DNA of 64,000 nucleotides, from positions 52,431 to 116,430 of the forward strand of contig NZ_BDQX01000098.1 of assembly GCF_003112455.1 (NCBI RefSeq), in the 5' to 3' direction. The DNA is from Paenibacillus agaridevorans. GTDB taxonomy: Bacteria > Bacillota > Bacilli > Paenibacillales > Paenibacillaceae. Shown here one piece after another: positions 17,925 to 25,266 of this stretch. The stretch's first letter is position 1. Each line of letters starts with the position of its first letter. The notes beneath the pieces are model-generated. The model did not search any database. It saw nothing but the letters and a program-made list of their open reading frames with translations, and was not told where the DNA came from. The position numbers and the translations under genes are program-made.

Positions 17925-18869
17925 TTACCATAAGCTGTTTTCGGATACTTTCTTGGAGAAGTAATTCGCAAAGAGGATCAAGAAGAAACTGATTATGGAA
18001 AGCATCAATCCGACCGCAGCGCCATATTCAAATTGTCCCCCTTGCACACCTACCCGATAGACATAAGTTTCGATTACATCCGCCGTTTCGTAAATTTTCG
18101 GATTATACATCAACAGCACCTTTTGAAAATCCGTGCTTAGAACAGACCCTAGCTTCAGGATTAGCATCACTGAGGTAGCCGGGATGATCGCCGGCCAAGT
18201 AACATATCTCAACCTCTGCCAGCGGTTCGCACCGTCAATGACCGCTGCTTCGTGCTGCGCCGGATCAACGCCGGTCAACGCTGCCAAATAGATGATCGCT
18301 CCATAACCCAATTCCTGCCATATACTCGATCCGACATACAGCGGCCGGAAAGCTCCCGATACATACAGCAGCGTCCTCGGTTCAGACCCAAACCACGATA
18401 GGATTTTGTTGATAATACCTTCAACCGAAGTAAATTCATGTATAAAGCCAACGACGATTACCGCGGACAGAAAATGCGGGAAATAAGTAATCGTTTGCAC
18501 TGTCCTTTTAAACATTTTGTGACGAAGCTCATTCAATAATAATGCAAAAATGACGGGTGCTGGAAATCCGAACAACAAGGAATAGAAAGCAAGCAGCAAC
18601 GAGTTTTTGGTAATCCTCCAACTCATCGGACTGTCAAAAAAAGCCTTGAAATGATCGAACCCTAGCCAGGGACTTCTTAGGAAACCCAATGATGCGTCAT
18701 AACTTTTGAAAGCGATTGTAATTCCGTACATAGGAAAATACTTAAAAATCAACAAAACCAGAAAACCAGGCAGTACCATAAGGATCAAGTAGCGCTGCTT
18801 TAAGCATTTTCGCAGAAAACTATTTTTTTTTTTGAAATGCTTTTTCTGTTCCACATATTGATTCTGCAA
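17925..18869 (-). CDS. ABC sugar transporter permease (LplB-like)
   Basis: A 314-residue permease, the partner of LplC. The N terminus is short and basic and leads into the first transmembrane segment YLILMVLPGFLVLLIF; the EAA loop QHEAAVIDGANRWQRLRYVTWPAI lies near 210-235. The TTG start at 18869 has GGAGGGG six bases upstream. The codons for residues 12-15 include a run of eleven A on the coding strand (18823-18833), which could cause slippage in transcription or replication. It is the first gene of the ten-gene operon. Confidence 0.9.
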   Translation of the reverse strand: MQNQYVEQKKHFKKKNSFLRKCLKQRYLILMVLPGFLVLLIFKYFPMYGITIAFKSYDASLGFLRSPWLGFDHFKAFFDSPMSWRITKNSLLLAFYSLLFGFPAPVIFALLLNELRHKMFKRTVQTITYFPHFLSAVIVVGFIHEFTSVEGIINKILSWFGSEPRTLLYVSGAFRPLYVGSSIWQELGYGAIIYLAALTGVDPAQHEAAVIDGANRWQRLRYVTWPAIIPATSVMLILKLGSVLSTDFQKVLLMYNPKIYETADVIETYVYRVGVQGGQFEYGAAVGLMLSIISFFLILFANYFSKKVSENSLW

Positions 18870-18960
18870 TTTTCACCCCTCCAGTTCGGTTTTCATGATG
18901 ACAACCATTTGTAAGCCCTTTCTGTGATCTTGCCAAGCCCGCATCGCTCTTGGTGACCTC

Positions 18961-18989
18961 AGAATACAAGGTCGGCGATATAACGACAA
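18961..18989 (-). promoter_or_regulatory. candidate promoter of the glycan operon
   Basis: On the minus strand TTGTCG (18984-18989) and TATTCT (18961-18966) are spaced by 17 bp, about 90 bases upstream of lplB. It lies in the 372-base divergent gap (18870-19241), which otherwise holds the opposing araC promoter and a cre-like site. The -10 is weak, as expected for an activator-dependent promoter. Confidence 0.4.
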
Positions 18990-19126
18990 TGCTCAAGTAT
19001 TCATATCCTTTCAATAATTTCGCTTTCGATCGAAAATCGAATTCATGTGAACGAACGAAACCGGCAGTGGCACATAAAATGGCGAGCTTTCATTTATTAA
19101 TGTGCTGTTCAGTATTTCAGCAACGC

Positions 19127-19155
19127 ATGACAGTCAAGTCATATTCAGCTATAAT
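19127..19155 (+). promoter_or_regulatory. promoter of the membrane AraC regulator
   Basis: ATGACA (19127-19132) and a perfect TATAAT (19150-19155) are spaced by 17 bp, about 87 bases before the TTG start. Confidence 0.55.
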
Positions 19156-19187
19156 CATACAATCACTTAATGAAGCAGCCAGAATCT

Positions 19188-19201
19188 TGCAAGCGGTTAC
19201 A
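19188..19201 (+). promoter_or_regulatory. cre-like catabolite control site
   Basis: TGCAAGCGGTTACA matches the CcpA consensus TGWAARCGYTWNCA at all but two positions. It lies just downstream of the araC promoter, where bound CcpA would block transcription, so glucose would shut down the activator of the glycan operon. Confidence 0.45.
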
Positions 19202-19241
19202 CATAAAAATATCAAACCGCAAAAAAAAAGGGGGCTCCAAC

Positions 19242-21413
19242 TTGAACAAATTACTCCGTTCTGTTTCCACTCGCTATCACAGAAGCAGCGTGTTGTTTAA
19301 GCTGCTCATCATCAACATGATTTTTATCATTCTGCTCTCCGGTCTGCTGGGGTTTAACTACTCCTATCTCAAAGCTAATGTGAAAGATGAAGTGTTGCGG
19401 ACGAATGAAGGTTTCCTGAAGCAAGTGTCCGGTGAATTGTCCGGCGAATGGCTCTCGATTCGCAACATGATTTACAAATACAGCGTTAGCCCGGATACAA
19501 AAATTCTTTTCAACATTTCAAAAGATTCGCGTTACTATTATACCGAGTTATTGGCTTACAAAAACAAAATAACGCAAGCCAATCTGCAGCTTCCGTTCCG
19601 GGCGCAGCTCTCTGCGTATTTCCCGAATCAAGATAGGGTTGTCAGCAGCGATGGAACCCGCAGCTTAAACGTGTTCTATGAGAATCTTGACGTTAAAAAC
19701 GACGGGGAAGTCTGCCGTTGCCTGCTTCAAAACGAATTGGAGCGCATTCATAACTTCCGTAATACGATCGTATTCTCGTACCGGCTATTCCCGGCAGGCT
19801 ACATCTTCGTACAGATCGACAAAGACGAACTGCTGGCTTATTTAAATAATCAGACGAGGCTGCTTGATAACGTCATCGTCATAAGCGACAAGGAACATCA
19901 GCCTATTATTAGTACAGCCGCGCTTGATCCGGGTCTTGCCGGGCAACGGCTTCAGCAATTGTCGCACCCGATCATTATTGAAGGACTTAAGTATACGCCT
20001 ATCACCCATTCAGACCCATTGTTTTCATATACCGTTTTGTTCTCGGAAAGTCAAATGCAGGAAAAGCTTCAAAAGGCCAACGGATATACCTTCATCTTGT
20101 TTGCCCTTTTCTTCGTCGTTAATCTGGGATTTTTGTTCGTCAATTGGTCCATGTTCAGACCGCTCAGGATCATGGCGAAGACGTTAAATCAATGGACGAC
20201 AGCGCCCGCTACAAAAAATGAATTCGCGATACTCTCGGATACGTTCAAGGAGCTCAATTCTGTGACAGTCTCCATGAAACTGGAAATGACGGAGCAAGCC
20301 GACATCCTGGAGCATAACGCGCTTTTGCGGCTATCAAACGACGAAAACTATATTTTGAAGCCCAACATCCACCAGATGCTGTCAGCCAAGTTTGATTCTT
20401 ATGCTGTTATTTATGTAATCGAAGAGAACAACCTTGGGGAGCACTCAGCTTATTACGCACCATTGCTAGAAGCCGCATTAAACCAAATTGGACCGTACAT
20501 TCGCCTGCACCACCATAGCGATAAATGTATACTTATCGTAAATTGCTCCGAAACCGAAACGCTGGAAGCGCTAATCTATCGTGTTTTGGAGAGCGATCCC
20601 GCTCCGGTAATCAATGGGCTTTTTCTCTGCGGCATCAGTTCCGTTAAAACGCAACTGAAAGAAATCGGCAAAGCCATTTACGAATCGAAAGACGCGATAG
20701 ACAAACATGTGCCGGACTTAACCCATTTAAAGCGCGTCAATCCATATCAAGCCCAGAACAGCGGCCAATCTTCGGTCATCCACTTATCCATCGATAAGGA
20801 GCAAGAGCTTGTCAACTATGTGCTCAAAGGAAACTCGGAAGCCGTTTATCAATTTTTTGATAAAACAATGGAAAAAACGTTTAAAAGTTTGACATTCGAG
20901 CAGTTCCAAAATATGCTTCGTTATTTCCACGACCTGCTGCTTGTCATTTTGAACAGCAAAAAAATTCCCTCCGAGGAGGTTGGGTTAACTCCGCCAACAC
21001 CTATGGAGAGCTACCATCTTCAATATTTATTTAATCAAATTCGCAACGGATACGCCGTAGTTGCAAAGCGATCTGCATTGCCGAATACGCCGCTTATCGA
21101 GCAAATTAAACTTTATATCGAAAAAAACTATGCCAACCCGGACTTGTCGTTAACTGTCATTGCAGATCATTTCTCGATCACTCATGTTTATTTGTCTACC
21201 TACTTCAAGAAAAATACCGGCTATAACTTGAACTATTACGTGCACCTGATACGGATACAATCCGCAATTCAACTTATCCAATTGCATTCGCATTTAGCTA
21301 TGAAAGATGTCGCCGAACGCGTCGGTTATACCAATGCCGGGACGTTTATCCGCCATTTCAAAAAAATTGCAGGTACGACGCCCACCCAGCATGTCAGGAT
21401 GCAGCAGGAATAG
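19242..21413 (+). CDS. membrane-bound AraC-family regulator of the glycan operon
   Basis: About 723 residues. One transmembrane helix near 18-40 and a second near 281-305 enclose an external sensor region of about 240 residues (Cache-like by position). A short HAMP-like stretch, a middle domain and an AraC-type DNA-binding domain follow, the last from IEQIKLYIEKNY to the end with two helix-turn-helix segments and the GYTNAGTFIRHFKKIAGTTP signature. This architecture is common beside LplABC systems in Paenibacillus, where the sensor is thought to read extracellular sugar or the loaded binding protein. The TTG at 19242 follows a GGGGG box by seven bases; the frame is open from 19170. It is divergent from lplB. 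Confidence 0.88.
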   Translation: MNKLLRSVSTRYHRSSVLFKLLIINMIFIILLSGLLGFNYSYLKANVKDEVLRTNEGFLKQVSGELSGEWLSIRNMIYKYSVSPDTKILFNISKDSRYYYTELLAYKNKITQANLQLPFRAQLSAYFPNQDRVVSSDGTRSLNVFYENLDVKNDGEVCRCLLQNELERIHNFRNTIVFSYRLFPAGYIFVQIDKDELLAYLNNQTRLLDNVIVISDKEHQPIISTAALDPGLAGQRLQQLSHPIIIEGLKYTPITHSDPLFSYTVLFSESQMQEKLQKANGYTFILFALFFVVNLGFLFVNWSMFRPLRIMAKTLNQWTTAPATKNEFAILSDTFKELNSVTVSMKLEMTEQADILEHNALLRLSNDENYILKPNIHQMLSAKFDSYAVIYVIEENNLGEHSAYYAPLLEAALNQIGPYIRLHHHSDKCILIVNCSETETLEALIYRVLESDPAPVINGLFLCGISSVKTQLKEIGKAIYESKDAIDKHVPDLTHLKRVNPYQAQNSGQSSVIHLSIDKEQELVNYVLKGNSEAVYQFFDKTMEKTFKSLTFEQFQNMLRYFHDLLLVILNSKKIPSEEVGLTPPTPMESYHLQYLFNQIRNGYAVVAKRSALPNTPLIEQIKLYIEKNYANPDLSLTVIADHFSITHVYLSTYFKKNTGYNLNYYVHLIRIQSAIQLIQLHSHLAMKDVAERVGYTNAGTFIRHFKKIAGTTPTQHVRMQQE

Positions 21414-21417
21414 ATGT

Positions 21418-21450
21418 AAAAAAAGGGAGGCCGCGGTAAGCGGCCTCCCT
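21418..21450. terminator. bidirectional terminator
   Basis: GGGAGGCCGC-GGTAA-GCGGCCTCCC (21425-21449) is a perfect 10-bp stem. A run of seven A on the left gives a U tract to the minus-strand phosphatase operon, and it also ends the plus-strand araC gene. Confidence 0.85.
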
Positions 21451-21479
21451 TATGTTCTGATCCGGTGCTGCCGGACCGA

Positions 21480-22532
21480 TCATACTTCAAAGATTACAAT
21501 CCTGTCTTCTCCCGCTCCGAACCGGGTCATTCGCAATTCGCCTTTCGAACAATCTATACTGATGAGATCGAACGCCGTCTCGCTCGCCGTACCAACCGTC
21601 CTGTCGGGGCTTTCGGCATAATTTCGGTAGCTAACCGCGTTAAGAGTCGAAATCAGCGGAATGCCGTCTTGGTACAGCACCTGGTCGATATGGACGTGTC
21701 CGAACAGACAGGCGACAACTTGATTGCGATTTGTTTTGATGACTTTCCAAATCTTCTCGCCGTTTTCGACTTCGCCGTCAACATATCCTTTAACCCCTCG
21801 CTGAATAATTGGCAGATGCGAGAAAATGACGACCTTCCACTTATCGCCGTCCGGTATGTCGCTAAAATCGAACACCTTATGCTCGAACCAATCCACCTGT
21901 CTGTCCGAGAAGGCGTACTCCCATTGTCCGTTTTGCTGCAGCATTCCGTCCGCTTTTACTTTGTAGAGAACATCGACGCTGTTTAGCATAACGATTCTCG
22001 TCTTTTTTACCGGAATATCGTAGTAGTAATAAAGTCCGCTTTCGTTGCCTTTGTCAAATGAAACGGTTCCGTCCAAACTGCGGTAAATATCCATGTAGGC
22101 TTCGACCGGGAAAATGACATTGTTCGCGCCTTTTATTTTCAGGCGAAAATCCTCAATCGAGTTGTCATCATGGTTTCCTCTCATTGGGAAGGCGGGACAA
22201 CCTTGCATTCGTATCGCATCCATCAACTCCGATTGGGCCAACAGGACCTCTATTTTGGGCCCATTCTCCATGATGTCCCCCCCGATAACCATACAGTCCG
22301 ATGATAGCGCTTTAGCGGCGTGTTTGACCGCAGCGGCTGCCCGCAGCTGATTGCCTCCCAGTTTATGATGGGGATCGGTGTAAAACACGATAACGACACT
22401 TCCTGTTGTCTGCGCTTGCTTAGCCCGATCGATCGTTTCGCTTAAAGGTATATGATAATAGTCCGGTAAATCAGGATATTGTTCAGCCAGATCCGCTTGG
22501 CCCCGTCCATGCTCAGACGTTTCCACTCCCAT
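21480..22532 (-). CDS. metallophosphoesterase, tandem copy 2
   Basis: About 350 residues with calcineurin-like motifs FYTDPHH, GGDIMENGP, RGNHDDNS, FSHLPI and FGHVHIDQ. The next gene upstream encodes a close paralogue with the same unusual TDPHH first motif, about half identical by eye. The start is uncertain: ATG 22532 has AAAGGAG eleven bases upstream, ATG 22544 touches the same box, and the open frame reaches 22625 inside the neighbour. It is the last gene of the GH36/EamA/phosphatase operon and ends at a strong terminator. No signal peptide, so it acts on an intracellular phosphoester. Confidence 0.8.
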   Translation of the reverse strand: MGVETSEHGRGQADLAEQYPDLPDYYHIPLSETIDRAKQAQTTGSVVIVFYTDPHHKLGGNQLRAAAAVKHAAKALSSDCMVIGGDIMENGPKIEVLLAQSELMDAIRMQGCPAFPMRGNHDDNSIEDFRLKIKGANNVIFPVEAYMDIYRSLDGTVSFDKGNESGLYYYYDIPVKKTRIVMLNSVDVLYKVKADGMLQQNGQWEYAFSDRQVDWFEHKVFDFSDIPDGDKWKVVIFSHLPIIQRGVKGYVDGEVENGEKIWKVIKTNRNQVVACLFGHVHIDQVLYQDGIPLISTLNAVSYRNYAESPDRTVGTASETAFDLISIDCSKGELRMTRFGAGEDRIVIFEV

Positions 22533-22557
22533 CCGTTCATTCATCTCCTTTCTTGTT

Positions 22558-23544
22558 TTAGATGCGGATGCTTCTGTCCTCTCCTGCTCCGAAGCGGATG
22601 ATCGAAAGTTCATTTTTTGCCTCATTTAAGCTGACAATATCGAATGCCGTTTCGGATGCCATATCTATTAATCTCCCGTAAGTGGCCGCATTAAGAGTAG
22701 AAATCATCGGAATGCCGTCTCTCACCAATACTTGATCGCAATGGACATGGCCGAAAAAACAAGCCGCGACGTGCTTTTGATTTCTTCTAATGATATCCCA
22801 CATGGCTTCCCCATTAGCTACATCATGATCAACGCCTTCCAAGCCGTCCTGGATAATCGCGACATGTGAAAAAATCAAAACTTTCCATTCATCGCTGCTC
22901 GGCTGCCGGCCAAAATCGAAAACTTTGCGTTCGACCCAATCCAGCTGTCTTTCGGAAAAAGCGTATTCCCATTGTCCGTTATGCTTAAGCTCCCCGCTGT
23001 CAGCAGTCTGGTACGGAATATCGATACTGTTTAAAATGGCGATTCTCGTCTTTTTGCCGGGAATGTCATAGTAGTAATATAAGCCGCATTCGTTTCCTTT
23101 ATCGAAGACTACTTTGCCCTCCAATGGTTTAAGCCAGTCCTCGTAGGATTGTTGCGGAAAAATGACATGATCCACGCCGCCCGTTTTTAGGTGAAAGTCC
23201 TGAATGGAATTGTCGTCATGATTGCCTTTCACCGGAAATACGGGACATTCCCGCACCCGAAGCGCATCAAGGATTTCCATTTGCGACCGTTCGACCTCCT
23301 CTTTCGGGCCGTTTTCGCTGAAATCTCCTCCGCATACGATCGCATCTACAGAAATGTTTTGCGCCAGCTGCCGGATGACCGCCGCCGTGCGAAGCTGATT
23401 GCCCCCGGGCATGTGATGCGGATCCGTGTAAAAAACAACTCGAACCGTCTGTTCATTTTGATCCTTCATCGTTCGCCTAATGGCTTGCGAAACCCAATAC
23501 TCGTAATATTCCGGTATATCGTTGTTGAACTGATTTGTGCTCAA
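22558..23544 (-). CDS. metallophosphoesterase, tandem copy 1
   Basis: A 328-residue paralogue of the adjacent copy with motifs FYTDPHH, GGDFSENGP, KGNHDDNS, FSHVAI and FGHVHCDQ. All predicted metal ligands are kept in both copies, so neither is obviously inactive. The TTG start at 23544 overlaps the stop of the alkaline-phosphatase-superfamily gene by four bases and has GGAGGAG five bases upstream. Retention of two intact paralogues in one operon suggests divergent substrates, for example two different phosphorylated sugars. Confidence 0.82.
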   Translation of the reverse strand: MSTNQFNNDIPEYYEYWVSQAIRRTMKDQNEQTVRVVFYTDPHHMPGGNQLRTAAVIRQLAQNISVDAIVCGGDFSENGPKEEVERSQMEILDALRVRECPVFPVKGNHDDNSIQDFHLKTGGVDHVIFPQQSYEDWLKPLEGKVVFDKGNECGLYYYYDIPGKKTRIAILNSIDIPYQTADSGELKHNGQWEYAFSERQLDWVERKVFDFGRQPSSDEWKVLIFSHVAIIQDGLEGVDHDVANGEAMWDIIRRNQKHVAACFFGHVHCDQVLVRDGIPMISTLNAATYGRLIDMASETAFDIVSLNEAKNELSIIRFGAGEDRSIRI

Positions 23545-24371
23545 CGGGACTCCTCCTTAAATAAACCAGAAGGCACTTTTGCAGACCATGTAACGGGCGA
23601 GTCGATTCCCAGCGCATAGGCGACGACAGCCGCTGTATCTTCAATCGCAACAGGCTCCGCTTCGGCATTCGACACGACGTTTGGACCTGCGCATCCCCAG
23701 AAAATCGTCACATCCTTCGGATGATCGCTTCCATGGTTTTTCGGGTCCGCCCCGCCCCCGCCGTGATCGGACAGAAATATGATCAAAGTGTCTTCCAGCT
23801 TATTTTTTGCCCGAAGAATAGCAAGAATTTGACCAATCAACTCATCTGTTTCTTCTATAACCTCATGAAATAGTGTCGTGCCATAACCGAAAGAATGTCC
23901 AGCCCCGTCGATCCCGTCGAATTGAATAAACATGAGCTTGAAATCCGGATATTGTTCAGAAAAAGCGGCTACTTCATGAACCAAATGTTTATCCGCATGG
24001 ACGTTGGAGACATAGTCTGCGACGCCCGCTTCGATAATGCCGTCATTGATCGGCTTCCACGCGCTAAACGAGGCGATAACAGCGGACGGATCCGCTTCCT
24101 TTACAAGTCGCATAAACGACGGATATGGCGAATCGATCGGATATTGGCGATGCTCCGCTCTTTCGTTGGTAAGACCGTGCAGACTCGGCTTTACCCCATG
24201 GAACATCGATCCCCAACATTCTCCGCTAATCGTGGGAAGTACTGTTTGTGCCTCGTACGTAATAAATCCGCCCTTTAAAGCTTTGTCGATATTCGGAGTG
24301 TTTGCTTGATCGATCATATTGCCGGCCCCGTCAAGACCGATGATTACTACTCTTTTCGTTGCTTGCTTCAT
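23541..24371 (-). CDS. alkaline phosphatase superfamily / type I phosphodiesterase-like enzyme
   Basis: A 276-residue dimetal hydrolase. IIGLDGAGN near the start gives the first Asp, Thr in LPTISGECWG is the nucleophile, FDGIDGAGHSFG provides Asp and His, LSDHGGGG the Asp-His pair and NHGSDHP the last His. This set matches nucleotide pyrophosphatase/phosphodiesterases of the alkaline phosphatase superfamily rather than sulfatases, which need a Cys or Ser for formylglycine. No signal peptide, unlike most family members. It is translationally coupled to the metallophosphoesterase pair, so a phosphodiester could be cut here and the monoester cleared by the next enzymes. Confidence 0.82.
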   Translation of the reverse strand: MKQATKRVVIIGLDGAGNMIDQANTPNIDKALKGGFITYEAQTVLPTISGECWGSMFHGVKPSLHGLTNERAEHRQYPIDSPYPSFMRLVKEADPSAVIASFSAWKPINDGIIEAGVADYVSNVHADKHLVHEVAAFSEQYPDFKLMFIQFDGIDGAGHSFGYGTTLFHEVIEETDELIGQILAILRAKNKLEDTLIIFLSDHGGGGADPKNHGSDHPKDVTIFWGCAGPNVVSNAEAEPVAIEDTAAVVAYALGIDSPVTWSAKVPSGLFKEESR

Positions 24372-24394
24372 TTTCTTTCATCCCCTTTTGTTCA

Positions 24395-25249
24395 TTATCC
24401 GCTTATGCCGACTACGATAATGCCTGCCGTAATCGCCGTTGCAGTCATCAATCTTCTGATTCCATTTTTCTCTTTCAGAATCCATATTCCCAACAAAGTA
24501 GCGACAACCGTTCCGATTTCCCTGACCGGAGCGATATGGGATACCGGAGCCAGGTTCATCGCCAACAGGAATAAGAAATACGAGCCGGGCATCAGCACCG
24601 ATCCGAGCAAAATCATTCCTTTATTTTTTCTCCACTCGGACAATAACGTTTTTCCGTTTACCATCGTTCGCACATTCCCCAGCATAAATCCGATGTTGGA
24701 AGCCGCTATCAGAGTAAGCGGAGTTACGTATTGCAGTGTCATTTTATCGATCAACACATACGATGTCGTGCATAACCCTACCCCTAGCGCTATCAATACG
24801 GGCATTAACTGTACCGCTTGACCGGGATTTGAGCGTTTATTCCATTCGCTTAAACCCAATATGCCGAGCAGGATGATGGCAACTCCCGCCCATCCCCCTA
24901 TGGACAATCGCTCACCCATAAAAATGACGCTAATTAAAGGAATAAGCAGTACTCCCGTTCCACGCTGAATCGGATAGACTTGGGACAAATCGCCCAGCTT
25001 ATAGACCTGGGATAACATAAATGCGTAAGCCGCTTGTGCCGCCATGGACAACAGGAGCAATAAATAGACTTGCAGCCGATACCTTTCGCTCAACAATTCC
25101 ATCAATAAAATGGGAATCAGAATGACATTTGCCGTCATGACGATCAGTGCGAGATACGCTTGCTTACTTTCACTTCGCTTGGCGAAAAAATTCCATATTG
25201 CATTCATTGTGCCTGAAATGATGACCAACGACATCGCAATCCAAAACAT
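24395..25249 (-). CDS. EamA-family drug/metabolite transporter
   Basis: A 284-residue integral membrane protein with about ten transmembrane helices in two homologous halves, typical of the EamA/DMT superfamily. The PIQRGTGVLLIPLISVIFMGERL and PVREIGTVVATLLGIWILKEK regions are the usual half-repeat ends. Members move small metabolites, amino acids or sugars. It lies between the GH36-like hydrolase and the phosphatase genes with 17- and 23-base gaps, so it probably imports the substrate or exports a product of this operon. Confidence 0.85.
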   Translation of the reverse strand: MFWIAMSLVIISGTMNAIWNFFAKRSESKQAYLALIVMTANVILIPILLMELLSERYRLQVYLLLLLSMAAQAAYAFMLSQVYKLGDLSQVYPIQRGTGVLLIPLISVIFMGERLSIGGWAGVAIILLGILGLSEWNKRSNPGQAVQLMPVLIALGVGLCTTSYVLIDKMTLQYVTPLTLIAASNIGFMLGNVRTMVNGKTLLSEWRKNKGMILLGSVLMPGSYFLFLLAMNLAPVSHIAPVREIGTVVATLLGIWILKEKNGIRRLMTATAITAGIIVVGISG

Positions 25250-25266
25250 TCGTTAACCTTCTTTCA

